From Thiomicrorhabdus heinhorstiae (GTDB lineage: Bacteria > Pseudomonadota > Gammaproteobacteria > Thiomicrospirales > Thiomicrospiraceae): a stretch of DNA of 64,000 nt. Location: contig NZ_JACBGI020000007.1 of NCBI RefSeq assembly GCF_013391765.2, positions 1-64,000 of the forward strand, read 5' to 3'. Positions 36,876-46,186 of the stretch are shown piece after piece. Under the pieces are notes generated by a model, which saw only the letters and a program-made list of their open reading frames with translations, ran no database searches and was not told the origin of the DNA. Numbering within the stretch: position 1 is the stretch's first letter; each line of letters opens with the position of its first letter. The position numbers and the translations under genes are program-made.

Positions 36876-39194
36876 TTAAAAACGTTTTTGTACCGAGTAC
36901 CTTTTTCCGACCCGTTTCAATACTAAGAATTGTAGCAAGAAAGTCGCTAAAATCGCTAGTATCCATGTAGCGGAGCTTTGCGGATGCTGGTTAAAGGTCG
37001 CTGCCTGATAGAAGGCAATGGCCACACTAAAGCCGAGGAACATGCTCCAGCTTCCGCTGTATAGCGCCCAGCGCCACCCCAGCTCCTGCTTGATGGCTCC
37101 GAAAGTCGCCACGCAAGGGAAGTAGAGCAGAATCAGCAATAAGTAAGCGTAAGCGCCGATACTGCCGTCAAAATAGTGGGCCATCTTATCCAAGGTGGAA
37201 GGTGTGAAACCTTGCTCTTCGGCCACGGCAATTTTGTCTTCCACGTTTTCCAGTGACTGCAGACCCAGCGGATCGGTCAGGTCGGAGAAAATCGAACTGA
37301 TATTTTCGGGAATGGTCATCACGGCTTCACTTAAGGCACCGATGAAATCGTAGCTTTGATGATCGACCGCTTGATCGGATTCATTCTGGTACAGTGCGTC
37401 CAGTGAACCAACCACCACTTCTTTCGCCAATAGGCCGGTGATCAAACCGACGGTTGCCGGCCAGTTTTCTTCGCTGATTCCAAGAGGTTCGACAACCGGT
37501 GTCAGGGTTTTGGCTGCGGTACTCAATAACGAAGTCGGTTGGTTTTCATGACCGAAGGTGCCGTCGGTTCCCAGACTGTTAAAGAAATTCAGTGCCAGCA
37601 CGACCAGTACGATAACTTTACCGGCGTCGAGAATAAAGCCTTTGAGTTTATTGCGAGTGTGTTGCAATACATTGATCGCCGCCGGTTTATGGTAGATCGG
37701 CAGTTCCATTAACAGCGGCGGGGCTTCGCCCGGCAGTAGGGTTTTCTTTAACATTAATGCGGTCAGTACTGCGGCAAGAATACCGGTCAGATAGAGTGAA
37801 AACACCAGCAGGGCGGCATTGTCGCTGAAGAATGCAGTGGCGAACATCACATATACCGTCAGGCGCGCACTACAGGACATGAACGGAGTCATCATCACCG
37901 TCATGATTCGATCGCGGTGATCCGGCAAGGTTCTGCTGGCGAGTACCGCCGGGATATTACACCCGAAACCGACCACTAAAGGAATAAAGGCCTGTCCGGA
38001 GAGGCCGAGTCGACGCATCAGATTATCCATGATCAATGCGGCCCTCTGCATGTAACCGGTATCTTCTAGTATCGAAAGCAGGAGGAACAGGGCGCCGATT
38101 ACCGGAATAAAGGTCGCGACGACCTGAATCCCCCCGCCGATACCTTCCGCCAGGAAAGCGATCAGCCAGCTGGGGGCGTTAAGAGATTGCAGCAGCGCGC
38201 TCGGTCCGTCGACGAACAATGCCTGTGCGCCAAGGTCGAAAAAGTCGATAAACGCGTTTCCGACAACGATGGATAGAGCAAACACCAGGTACATGATGCC
38301 AAGAAAAATCGGCATTCCCCAGATCGGATGCAAAGTCCACCTGTCGATCAGGTCGGTGGTATTGCGAGTGAATTGATCGGTGTGAATCTGGCTGGCATGA
38401 GCCGCATCGTGGGCAAATTGGAAATAGAGATCGGCCGCGATTAAAGCGAGGTCTTCCTGATAGTGTTCTTCCAACATGCGTTTTTCGCTGGCACAGAAGC
38501 TGCGAAGTTCCAAAGCTGCTTCGTCCGGATGAATCAGCATCTGCAGGCTCTTCCAACAAGACTCCGATTTTGGATTACCTTGCAGGTCACGCAGTTTGTG
38601 GACCGATTCATGCAGAGTTTCCGGCAGATCGAAGTGCAGATCGGAACGGCGGTTCAACAGAGAGGGCAGTTGTTGCTTAAGCTGATCGATCCCTTTGTTG
38701 TAATAGGCCGAAATCGGAATAACCGGACAACCGAGCTGGGCGGCAAGCTTATCGGTATCGATCTGCAGATTGCGTTCCAGCAGCAGATCCATACGGTTCA
38801 ATACCACTACGACCGGCAGCCCCATGTGCAGAAGCTGGGCGGTTAAAAACAGCTGGCGTTCCAGACTGGTGGCATCGACGATATTTAAAATGACATCGGC
38901 TGGCTGGCATTGCAGAAATTGGCAGGCGACCTTTTCGTCCAGGCCGCTGTGCGGTGACTGCTCAAGGCTGTAGACACCCGGCAAGTCAATCAAGTGATAG
39001 CTTTCCTGGTTCAGGTCAAAATAGCCGGACTTCTGTTCAACGGTCACTCCCGGCCAATTCCCTGTTGTCTGCTGAGAACCAGTCAAGCGGTTGAAGAGGG
39101 TGCTTTTTCCGCTGTTAGGGTTTCCGATGAGGGCGATTTGGTGGGCGTGAGCGGCTATTTTAGGATATTTTTTACTGGGTCTGATAACCGTCAT
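36876..39194 (-). CDS. feoB: Ferrous iron transporter FeoB
   Basis: FeoB imports Fe2+ across the inner membrane. The N-terminal G domain has G1 GNPNSGKST (24-32), a DLPG G3 and NRMD G4. A helical GDI-like linker follows. The C-terminal membrane domain carries the duplicated Gate segments (VGFGCNIPAV and FYFPCVATFGA-type). The 772 residues are normal. It overlaps feoA by 4 bases. Confidence 0.96.
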   Translation of the reverse strand: MTVIRPSKKYPKIAAHAHQIALIGNPNSGKSTLFNRLTGSQQTTGNWPGVTVEQKSGYFDLNQESYHLIDLPGVYSLEQSPHSGLDEKVACQFLQCQPADVILNIVDATSLERQLFLTAQLLHMGLPVVVVLNRMDLLLERNLQIDTDKLAAQLGCPVIPISAYYNKGIDQLKQQLPSLLNRRSDLHFDLPETLHESVHKLRDLQGNPKSESCWKSLQMLIHPDEAALELRSFCASEKRMLEEHYQEDLALIAADLYFQFAHDAAHASQIHTDQFTRNTTDLIDRWTLHPIWGMPIFLGIMYLVFALSIVVGNAFIDFFDLGAQALFVDGPSALLQSLNAPSWLIAFLAEGIGGGIQVVATFIPVIGALFLLLSILEDTGYMQRAALIMDNLMRRLGLSGQAFIPLVVGFGCNIPAVLASRTLPDHRDRIMTVMMTPFMSCSARLTVYVMFATAFFSDNAALLVFSLYLTGILAAVLTALMLKKTLLPGEAPPLLMELPIYHKPAAINVLQHTRNKLKGFILDAGKVIVLVVLALNFFNSLGTDGTFGHENQPTSLLSTAAKTLTPVVEPLGISEENWPATVGLITGLLAKEVVVGSLDALYQNESDQAVDHQSYDFIGALSEAVMTIPENISSIFSDLTDPLGLQSLENVEDKIAVAEEQGFTPSTLDKMAHYFDGSIGAYAYLLLILLYFPCVATFGAIKQELGWRWALYSGSWSMFLGFSVAIAFYQAATFNQHPQSSATWILAILATFLLQFLVLKRVGKRYSVQKRF

Positions 39195-39433
39195 GATAAG
39201 GGCTCAACATGGATGTGTTCCGCAATTTTCTTATCAATTGCAAAACGACTGCCATCTACCGAAACAATCAAATTGTGACCGCGCGCCAGAATCAGTTCAA
39301 CAATGCTATGGGTATGAAATCCCAGGTTCACCAGGCGCATTTTGAGTTTCAGGTCACCTTCCAGCGCAGTGATCTGGCTGATTTGCCCGCTGCGACACTC
39401 GGAAAGAGAGAAGGAATGAGTTTGTTCGGTCAT
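39191..39433 (-). CDS. feoA: Ferrous iron transport protein FeoA
   Basis: An 80-residue SH3-like protein required for FeoB activity (MRLVNLGFHTHSIVELI, NLIVSVDGSRFAID). It is the first gene of feoABC. A Fur-box-like sequence lies 11 bases before its start, consistent with repression when iron is plentiful. Confidence 0.94.
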   Translation of the reverse strand: MTEQTHSFSLSECRSGQISQITALEGDLKLKMRLVNLGFHTHSIVELILARGHNLIVSVDGSRFAIDKKIAEHIHVEPLS

Positions 39434-39443
39434 AGGTAATAGT

Positions 39444-39462
39444 ACAAATGATAATAATTTTT
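39444..39462 (-). promoter_or_regulatory. Fur-box-like operator of feoABC
   Basis: The 19 bases at 39444-39462 match the Fur consensus GATAATGATAATCATTATC at 13 of 19 positions, including AATGATAAT intact. The position, just upstream of feoA, is typical of Fur repression. Confidence 0.65.
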
Positions 39463-39616
39463 ATTTGAAATATATCAGAGAATACTCAAAAGCTCAAGAG
39501 TAACTGAGTAAAATGCAGGGTTTTTATGTGATCTTTTGATTTCTCTTAAGAAAATCGAATTTTACTCGTGACAAGGAGGAGAAGTGTCGACCTTATCGTC
39601 ACTTCTCGTGTTATGG

Positions 39617-40243
39617 TTATTCGCTTTTGTCCGCAATTTTGCGCTGAATTTTATAGAGTGCGACTTCGCCAAGCAGGTTCGGTAACAGGCTCATGCCGAA
39701 CGAACTTCGATGGTCGCTGTTGACCACGGTGCGGGCAACCACTTCGATGCCTTTTTGTTCACATAGGTTTTCAAAATCCTTGAAGGTGCACATGTGAATA
39801 TTTGGCGTGTCGTACCAGTGGTAAGGCAGCGTATCGGTTTCCGGCATCTTGCCCAGAAACATCAGCTGAGCGCGGTTACGCCAGTGAGCGAAGTTCGGGA
39901 AAGTGATAATGCACTGTTTTCCGACATTCAGCAGCTCGTCGAGCAACTCGTCCGGACGACTGACGACCTGCAGGGCTTGCGTCATAATCACGAAATCGAA
40001 GGAATCTTCGTCGAAATAGTGACACAAATCGTGGCGGTTCAGGTCGCTCTGGATCACGTTGATCCCTTTTTTAATCGCTTGAATATTCTTTTGCGGGTCG
40101 ATCTCCATCCCGTAGCCGGTGACTTGGTGAGTGTCGATCAAGTGCTTTAATAGCTTGCCGTCACCGCACCCCAGATCAAGGACCCGGCTGTTTGGTGTGA
40201 TCCAATCGGAAATCAGCTTGAATTCAGGTGAAATCACGTTCAT
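39617..40243 (-). CDS. metW: Methionine biosynthesis protein MetW
   Basis: A 208-residue Rossmann-fold methyltransferase-like protein ([15 protein letters not shown]) found in operon with metX in many proteobacteria, where it is needed for MetX activity. It overlaps metX by 4 bases and ends the proC-yggT-metX-metW operon. It has a full SAM-like glycine loop; whether it methylates anything is not known. Confidence 0.92.
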   Translation of the reverse strand: MNVISPEFKLISDWITPNSRVLDLGCGDGKLLKHLIDTHQVTGYGMEIDPQKNIQAIKKGINVIQSDLNRHDLCHYFDEDSFDFVIMTQALQVVSRPDELLDELLNVGKQCIITFPNFAHWRNRAQLMFLGKMPETDTLPYHWYDTPNIHMCTFKDFENLCEQKGIEVVARTVVNSDHRSSFGMSLLPNLLGEVALYKIQRKIADKSE

Positions 40244-41388
40244 GCGGCACCTCCCAAAGCTTCAATATCCTTCCAGACCCGTTGCATATAAGAGCGGAAA
40301 ACGCCTTCGTAATGCTCGTTCGGCAACAAGAACGCATCGTGGCCGTGTTGCGATTCGACTTCGGCGTAGCTGACATCGGTATCGTTATCCAGCAGAGCCT
40401 TGACGATTTCATGCGATCTTTCCGGAGAGAAGCGCCAGTCGGAAGTGAAAGAAACCACCAAAAATTTTGCAGTCGCTGCGGCTAAAGCTTTGCTCAAATC
40501 GTGTTCGTAATCGGCGGCAGGGTCGAAATAGTCGAGTGCCTTGGTCATGAGTAGATAAGTGTTGGCGTCGAAGTTTTGTCGGGTGGCAAATTTTTCGCCC
40601 TGATAGCGCAGATAGCTTTCTACCTGGAATTCGACGCCGTAGTTGTATTGCAGTTTGCCTTCACGCAGTTCACGGCCGAATTTGCTGCCCATCATGTCAT
40701 CCGACAGATAGGTCAGGTGTCCGAGCATGCGAGCCAGCGCCAGACCTTGCTTCGGCGTGGTATCGCGTTCGATAAAACGGCCTTTATGGAAATCCGGATC
40801 GGACATGATCGCTTGGCGGGCGACTTCGTTGAAGGCGATGTTCTGTGCCGACAGTTTAGGTGCGGCGGCAATTACCAACGCGTGACGAAGTTTATCCGGA
40901 AAATCGATCGCCCATTGCAATACCTGCATTCCGCCCATGGAACCGCCGATCAATGCCGCCCAGGTATCGATGCCGAGGTGTTCGCGCAGTTTGTTTTGGC
41001 TGTTGACCCAGTCTTTACAGGTGACAATAGGGAAATCCGGTCCGTAGATGCGCCCGCTGACAGGGTTAACGGTGTTGGGCCCTGAACTGCCACGGCAGCC
41101 GCCCAGATTATTGGAGCAGACTACAAAAAAACGGTTGGTATCGACCGGCTTTCCCGGGCCGATATAACCATCCCACCAGCCAGGCTTGCCGTTTTCGTCT
41201 ACACCGGCGACATGGTGGTCGCCGCTAAGTGCATGACAAATCAGAATTGCGTTGGAGGCATCCGCGTTCAATTCGCCGTAGGTTTCATAGACCAGATCAT
41301 AACGCGGCAGTTCCGCTCCGCTGATCAAGGCGAGAGGTTCTTCGACTTGTAATACTTGTGGTTTAGCCACTTCATTTGTTGTTGTCAT
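40240..41388 (-). CDS. metX: Homoserine O-acyltransferase
   Basis: MetX activates homoserine for methionine synthesis, using sulfide directly. It is an alpha/beta-hydrolase fold enzyme with nucleophile S150 (GGSMGGMQ) and the family segments [13 protein letters not shown] and ESQHGHDAF. At 382 residues it fits. Whether the acyl donor is acetyl- or succinyl-CoA cannot be settled by eye. It starts 9 bases after yggT. The sulfide product of the cys operon would feed this pathway. Confidence 0.92.
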   Translation of the reverse strand: MTTTNEVAKPQVLQVEEPLALISGAELPRYDLVYETYGELNADASNAILICHALSGDHHVAGVDENGKPGWWDGYIGPGKPVDTNRFFVVCSNNLGGCRGSSGPNTVNPVSGRIYGPDFPIVTCKDWVNSQNKLREHLGIDTWAALIGGSMGGMQVLQWAIDFPDKLRHALVIAAAPKLSAQNIAFNEVARQAIMSDPDFHKGRFIERDTTPKQGLALARMLGHLTYLSDDMMGSKFGRELREGKLQYNYGVEFQVESYLRYQGEKFATRQNFDANTYLLMTKALDYFDPAADYEHDLSKALAAATAKFLVVSFTSDWRFSPERSHEIVKALLDNDTDVSYAEVESQHGHDAFLLPNEHYEGVFRSYMQRVWKDIEALGGAA

Positions 41389-41397
41389 TATTGTTTT

Positions 41398-41976
41398 TTA
41401 ACCTATCATCGATTGAGCGCTGTGAGCAATGGAGCCGACAACGATGATCTGTACCAGTTTAATTGCCACAATCGCCAAGATGGGGGAAAGATCCAAGCCA
41501 CTGACTGTCGGCAGCAGACGACGGAACGGTTCCAGAATCGGCTGAGTCATCTGGTCGAATATAACGGTGTTCGGGTTATAGCCTTGCGATATCCAGCTAA
41601 GCACCGCCTGGATGACGATGAGCCAGAACATCATGTCCAGCAATTGGTTCATTATTTCGCTGATGGAGGTCAGGAAGATAAACAGAGCCCCGAATTCGCG
41701 CTGAGTCAGCCAGCCGATAATGACGACAAACAGACTTTGAATGATAATTGCCGTCATCAGGGCCGACCAGTCCCAGCGACTGCGGATCGGAACCACTTTG
41801 TTCAAAGGCGCGCAGATCGGATTCGTCACCTTGGCGATGAATTTAACGATCGGATGACGCCAATCGGTATAGGTGGCGCGCATCAAAAAACGCAACATCA
41901 GTGCAAAAATAATCAACCCGGTAATGAATTGAATTAAGAACAGGCCGCCCTGTCCAACCGGTGAGATCGTATCCAT
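41398..41976 (-). CDS. yggT: YggT-family membrane protein
   Basis: A 192-residue inner-membrane protein with two YGGT repeats, each a pair of helices around a conserved polar turn (TNPICAPLNKVVP and TQPILEPFRRLLPT). Family members are linked to osmotic stress and cell division and sit next to proC in many bacteria, as here. The start overlaps proC's stop codon by one base. Confidence 0.88.
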   Translation of the reverse strand: MDTISPVGQGGLFLIQFITGLIIFALMLRFLMRATYTDWRHPIVKFIAKVTNPICAPLNKVVPIRSRWDWSALMTAIIIQSLFVVIIGWLTQREFGALFIFLTSISEIMNQLLDMMFWLIVIQAVLSWISQGYNPNTVIFDQMTQPILEPFRRLLPTVSGLDLSPILAIVAIKLVQIIVVGSIAHSAQSMIG

Positions 41977-42803
41977 CAGGCGTCTCCTCCGAGTTCATCG
42001 GCCAGTTGCTTGGCTCGGTCGTATGCTGCCTGCATGGCTCCACCGACGGTTTGCTTTAAACCAGCGGCTTCAAAATGTTGGATGGCGCGTTCGGTGGTGC
42101 CGTTTGGCGAGGTGACATTGGCTCGCAAGGTCTGGCAGTCCTGATGGCTTTCCATCACCATTTTCGCGGCACCGAGTGCTGTCTGCATGGTTAACAGATG
42201 AGCGGTTTTGGCATCCAGTCCAAGTGTTTGCGCGTACTCTTCCATCGCTTCCATGAACAGGAAGTAATAAGCCGGCCCGCTGCCGGAAAGCGCGGTGACG
42301 GTGTCCAGCTGGTCTTCTTCATCGACCCATACAGCCAGTCCGGCCGCGCGCATAATATGCTCGGCCTGACTTTTCTGATCCGTGCTGACGGCAGGATTGG
42401 CGTAAAGCCCGCTGGCTCCCGTTTGAATCAGGGCAGGCGTGTTCGGCATGGTACGCACAATCGGCTGCGCTCCGCCAAGCCAGTGATTGATGTCTTCCGA
42501 ACGAATACCGGCCGCGACGGAAATAATTAAACGTTTTTTATCTGTAAGGGCATCTTTCAACTCATTACAGACGACACGCAGCAGTTGCGGTTTTACTGCC
42601 AGGACGATGATATCTGCGAGAACCGCCGCTTCGGCATTGTTTGCGTAACTATGGATGCCGAAGTGCTGGGTAAGGGCTTGTCGTTGTGCTTCGGTCGGAT
42701 CGGTTGCAATGATTTTGCTTGTCGCATAGCCGCTGGAAAGCAGGCCGCCGATAAGGCTTTTTGCCATATTGCCGGCACCGATAAAACAGATGGTTGCATT
42801 CAT
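41976..42803 (-). CDS. proC: Pyrroline-5-carboxylate reductase
   Basis: ProC makes L-proline from pyrroline-5-carboxylate with NAD(P)H. The N-terminal dinucleotide fold has FIGAGNMAKSLIGG, and the C-terminal domain has the family signature ANVTSPNGTTERAI. At 275 residues it is normal. It heads the operon proC-yggT-metX-metW. The usual upstream neighbour yggS is present but separated by a divergent gene. Confidence 0.95.
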   Translation of the reverse strand: MNATICFIGAGNMAKSLIGGLLSSGYATSKIIATDPTEAQRQALTQHFGIHSYANNAEAAVLADIIVLAVKPQLLRVVCNELKDALTDKKRLIISVAAGIRSEDINHWLGGAQPIVRTMPNTPALIQTGASGLYANPAVSTDQKSQAEHIMRAAGLAVWVDEEDQLDTVTALSGSGPAYYFLFMEAMEEYAQTLGLDAKTAHLLTMQTALGAAKMVMESHQDCQTLRANVTSPNGTTERAIQHFEAAGLKQTVGGAMQAAYDRAKQLADELGGDA

Positions 42804-42844
42804 AATAATAAGGCTTACCTGGTTGATTAATCAGAATTCGAACT

Positions 42845-42876
42845 ATTATATTCGATCTTGGATTGGAGTTTGTCAA
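42845..42876 (-). promoter_or_regulatory. Promoter of proC-yggT-metX-metW
   Basis: On the minus strand a consensus -35 TTGACA (42876-42871) lies 20 bases from TATAAT (42850-42845); GAATAT at 42853-42848 gives 17-base spacing with a weaker -10. The proC start is 41 bases on. Confidence 0.5.
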
Positions 42877-42936
42877 ACCGCAGGATTTCGCACGCTTTTT
42901 TTGTCTATATTCGGGGCGATATGTGTTGTAACGACT

Positions 42937-42963
42937 TTAAGATTTTGCGTTATAGGCCGATAT
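42937..42963 (+). promoter_or_regulatory. FliA (sigma-28) promoter
   Basis: TTAAGATT (42937-42944), 11 bases, then GCCGATAT (42956-42963) match the sigma-28 consensus at 6/8 and 7/8 positions with exact spacing. It precedes the 310-residue unknown gene by 85 bases. Confidence 0.65.
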
Positions 42964-43048
42964 AAAACAGCAGATATAAAAACGGACATTGATGAGTAGT
43001 GATGCCGACGGTTAAGTTTTGCGGCAAAGCTTTCAAAGGAGAGTAATT

Positions 43049-43981
43049 ATGCCGACGACAATCGAACCTAGATTCCCGAATCTGCAACATGGTTTGCATG
43101 GGTTCCGCGCTGCGGAAACGGCGAAATCTGCCAGCCTGCCTCAAGAAGGCGCTGAGTCGACAGCACCTGCGGATTGGCAGGGCGAATTGAGAGGCGAGAG
43201 TTTACCGCAGTTTTCCGCGGCCAGTCAGACCAGAGCGCAACAGGCTTATGCTTACAGTAATACCATGAGCTTGCAGTTAAGCACTCAGGACGGCGATAAG
43301 ATTACTGTCGATTTTCGCCAATTGTTTGCCTATTTCCAAGCGCAGAGTGAGAGCCAGAAGCTGCAATCCGGACCGGAGGGCGTGCAGTATTTTTCGCGGC
43401 GTAGCGAACTGGAAGCGAGTGCATTCAGTGAAGCATTCGGCTTTGCGGTTGAAGGCGATATCGATGAAGAGGAGCTGGCAGCGATAAAAAATGTCTTCGA
43501 GCAGGTCAACGAATTGGCGCAGGACTTTTTCGGTGGAAACCTGGATGAGGCGCTGCAACATGCCATGGAGTTCGATATCGATTTTGAACAGCTGCAAAGC
43601 ATGAGTCTGAATTTGACACATACCGAAACCCGAACCAGTTTGTATGAACAGACTTCGCAGTTGAGCCGTCCTGTTTTCACTGAAAAGGCACAGCAGTCCG
43701 AGCCGAAAGCGACCATGCAGGCTTTGCCCGATTATCTGCAAAAATGGCAGAACGCATTACAGCAGCTATCGGTTCTGTTTTCCGATGGTAAAGACTTTGT
43801 CGATCATCTGGAATCTAAAAATCTTGCTTTGCAGGATCCTCAGCAGAGATCGGAAGCAGCGTGGCTGGATCGGGTTGAAACTTTCCACAGTCAGTTGCTG
43901 GAATGGGCCGGTTTGGGAATGGCAGCGAATGCTGATGCTGTATCTGCCGAAAGTGAAATTGAAAACACGCTAAGTGATTGA
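43049..43981 (+). CDS. Acidic unknown protein (310 aa) behind a FliA-type promoter
   Basis: I do not recognise this protein with certainty; it is reminiscent of DUF5610-type proteins. It is acidic and glutamine-rich, with no signal peptide or membrane helix. A strand-like core is SLQLSTQDGDKITVDFRQL (about residues 80-98). Helical acidic segments follow (DIDEEELAAIKNVFEQVNEL, LDEALQHAMEFDIDFEQL). The SD AAAGGAGAG before the ATG at 43049 sets the start; the frame is open from 43019. A sigma-28-like promoter suggests a motility-linked role. A strong terminator follows 218 bases downstream. Confidence 0.75.
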   Translation: MPTTIEPRFPNLQHGLHGFRAAETAKSASLPQEGAESTAPADWQGELRGESLPQFSAASQTRAQQAYAYSNTMSLQLSTQDGDKITVDFRQLFAYFQAQSESQKLQSGPEGVQYFSRRSELEASAFSEAFGFAVEGDIDEEELAAIKNVFEQVNELAQDFFGGNLDEALQHAMEFDIDFEQLQSMSLNLTHTETRTSLYEQTSQLSRPVFTEKAQQSEPKATMQALPDYLQKWQNALQQLSVLFSDGKDFVDHLESKNLALQDPQQRSEAAWLDRVETFHSQLLEWAGLGMAANADAVSAESEIENTLSD

Positions 43982-44198
43982 AAAAAGTAGCTAAAGTTTT
44001 TTGATTATCGACCGATAACTTAATTGAAGCCGGCGGGAAACAAGGGAAAACTTTTGATAAAAAAACCGTCGAAACGGACCTGTACTTAAAAGAGAATGAA
44101 AAGAGATCGCTAAACAAGCAGTGCCGTTGGTGAACCTAGAAGTTAATTTTTGCACAAAAACATACTATAAACAGGTTCACTGCTAAAAAAGGAGAAGT

Positions 44199-44229
44199 AC
44201 CGGAGTCTAAGTTACTCCGGTTTTTTTTT
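44199..44229 (+). terminator. Rho-independent terminator overlapping the yggS 3' end
   Basis: ACCGGAGT (44199-44206) pairs with ACTCCGGT (44214-44221) around a 7-base loop, followed by nine T. It serves the plus-strand 310-residue gene and lies across the yggS stop codon on the other strand. Confidence 0.8.
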
Positions 44230-44916
44230 GTATTCACGCGCGCCGAAAAGATCGGTGCCGATTCTAACGATGGTTGCTCCTTCGAGTATCGCTGCCTCCA
44301 GATCGTTCGACATCCCCATCGATAAAGTATCCAACGGTAATTCAGGAAAGGCCTGTTGCATCTCCAGCAGTAATTGCTGCATTCTGTGTAATGGGATGCG
44401 TTGCTGTTCAAGATCCGTGCTTGCGGCGGGTATCGCCATAAAACCGCGCAAAACCAGATTGGGAAGTGCGGCCACTTGCGGAATGATTTCGGCTATTTCG
44501 CTGAGAGAGAAACCGGATTTGCTCTCCTCTCCACTAACATTGATTTCCAGCAGAATATTTAAAAGCCCTTGAGCCACTGGTCTCTGGTGACTGAGGCGTT
44601 CGGCGATTTTCAAACGATCGACACTGTGAACCCATGCGAAGTTTTCGGCAATCGGTCTGGTCTTATTTGATTGAATCGGACCGATAAAATGCCACTCCAA
44701 CTCGGGCAGTTCTGCAATTTTTTGCAAAGCCTCCTGCAAATAATTTTCCCCAAAGGCTTTCTGTCCGGCAGAAGCTAACATCGCGACGTCGGAAGCCGGC
44801 TTGGTTTTGCTGACGGCGAGTAGGGTCACCGATTCACGCGGCCGACCGGCAGCATGGCAAGCGTGTTCAATTCTTGCTTCGACGTTTTTTAGATTGGAAA
44901 GTAGATGTTCACTCAT
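44212..44916 (-). CDS. yggS: YggS-family PLP-binding protein (PLP homeostasis)
   Basis: A 234-residue single-domain alanine-racemase-fold protein that binds PLP at K37 (LLAVSKTKPASDV) and helps control vitamin B6 and amino-acid pools. GENYLQEALQKI and WHFIGPIQSNKTR are family segments, with SMGMSNDLEAAI near the C-terminus. It lies upstream of the proC operon on the same strand but is separated by the divergent 310-residue gene. Confidence 0.93.
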   Translation of the reverse strand: MSEHLLSNLKNVEARIEHACHAAGRPRESVTLLAVSKTKPASDVAMLASAGQKAFGENYLQEALQKIAELPELEWHFIGPIQSNKTRPIAENFAWVHSVDRLKIAERLSHQRPVAQGLLNILLEINVSGEESKSGFSLSEIAEIIPQVAALPNLVLRGFMAIPAASTDLEQQRIPLHRMQQLLLEMQQAFPELPLDTLSMGMSNDLEAAILEGATIVRIGTDLFGAREYKKKPE

Positions 44917-45109
44917 GAATTTCGCCTTCAGTTTTTCACTCTCAGGATGGAATAATTGTACCGGGCGCAGGCGTAAAAACGATGGAAAGTGTCGGTTTAT
45001 TTTTTAAAACTTGGCACTCGTCAAGTTTGCGGGGAAAAAATGTTTTGCAAGTGGGGGTCTAAAATGGATTAGGGGTATACTTAAAACAAGCAACGGAGGG
45101 CCTGCCAGA

Positions 45110-45904
45110 ATGAAAAAAGTCATTTCCAGCGAGAAAAACTATCCATATAAAGAAAAAATTTCCCGTGATGAGTACGAAGACCAGAAACGCCTGTTACAGA
45201 TTGAGTTACTGAAACTGCAAAAGTGGGTCAAGTCGCATGATGAGCGGATTATTATGCTGTTTGAAGGGCGTGACGCGGCCGGTAAAGGCGGAACCATTAA
45301 GCGCATGATGGAACACTTGAATCCACGTGGTGCGAGAGTGGTGGCCTTGGATAAACCTAACGAAAGAGAGAAAGGGCAGTGGTATTTTCAGCGTTATATC
45401 GAACATCTGCCGACGGCGGGTGAAATCGTGCTCTTTGACCGCTCATGGTACAACCGGGCCGGTGTTGAGCGGGTAATGGGGTTTTGTACTCCGCAGGAAT
45501 ATACTCGTTTCATGCATCAGACGCCGCAGTTTGAGCAGATGATTACCAGTGATGGAGTACACCTGTTTAAATTTTGGTTTTCGGTGGGGCGTAAAGAGCA
45601 GTTGCGACGTTTTAACGCGCGGAAAACCGATCCTTTGAAACAGTGGAAACTCAGTCCGATGGATTTAGCTTCACTAGACCACTGGGATGATTATACCCGT
45701 GCCAAAGAGGATATGTTTTTCTATACCAACACTCAATATGCGCCTTGGACGGTGATTAAATCCAACGACAAGAAGCGGGCGCGTTTGGAAGTGATGCGTT
45801 ATCTGCTGAATTCCATTCCCTATGAAGGCAAGAATCAAGAGATCATCGGACAAACGGATGCATTGATTGTCAGTAGCGGCGGTGATATTTTCCAAGACGA
45901 TTAA
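45110..45904 (+). CDS. ppk2: Polyphosphate kinase 2
   Basis: A PPK2-family enzyme that transfers phosphate between polyphosphate and nucleotides. Walker A is EGRDAAGKGG (52-61), Walker B-like is FDRSWYNRAG, and the lid has KFWFSVGRKEQ. The frame is open from 45011, but GGAGGG and the ATG at 45110 mark the start, giving 264 residues, the single-domain form. Nucleotide preference cannot be told by eye. A 78-residue gene follows after 32 bases. Confidence 0.92.
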   Translation: MKKVISSEKNYPYKEKISRDEYEDQKRLLQIELLKLQKWVKSHDERIIMLFEGRDAAGKGGTIKRMMEHLNPRGARVVALDKPNEREKGQWYFQRYIEHLPTAGEIVLFDRSWYNRAGVERVMGFCTPQEYTRFMHQTPQFEQMITSDGVHLFKFWFSVGRKEQLRRFNARKTDPLKQWKLSPMDLASLDHWDDYTRAKEDMFFYTNTQYAPWTVIKSNDKKRARLEVMRYLLNSIPYEGKNQEIIGQTDALIVSSGGDIFQDD

Positions 45905-45936
45905 GGTAATCTGATTAAAGCTAGAGGGTAATCAAA

Positions 45937-46173
45937 ATGGTGATGAAAATCGAAGAACATGCATATAAGGTTGTCGAAGGCTTCAAAAAAAGTCTGACTA
46001 ATAAACAATGCGAAGCAATTGGTGCCGAGGGGTTTGAAGAGTTGCAGATTTTAATCGAAGCGGCGTTGGGCGGCGCGATTTCCAAGAGTTTGCACGATTC
46101 CGCGAAGCGCCTGGAAAATCTCTCCAAAGAGATGAGGCATCATGCCGGTCATATCGAAGAACTGGAAGAATAG
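45937..46173 (+). CDS. Small helical protein of unknown function (78 aa)
   Basis: Not recognised. It is charged and almost entirely helical, with a likely coiled segment at the C-terminus (SAKRLENLSKEMRHHAGHIE) and one cysteine. SD GAGGG lies about 8 bases before the ATG. It is on the same strand as ppk2 and 32 bases downstream, so probably co-transcribed; a regulatory or partner role is only a guess. Confidence 0.65.
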   Translation: MVMKIEEHAYKVVEGFKKSLTNKQCEAIGAEGFEELQILIEAALGGAISKSLHDSAKRLENLSKEMRHHAGHIEELEE

Positions 46174-46186
46174 TCTGTAAAGTTTT

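Noticed and set aside
41356-41937. Plus-strand open frame of 193 codons over yggT
   Set aside because: It is the antisense shadow of yggT, with a composition (His/Asp/Gln-rich) unlike real proteins here.
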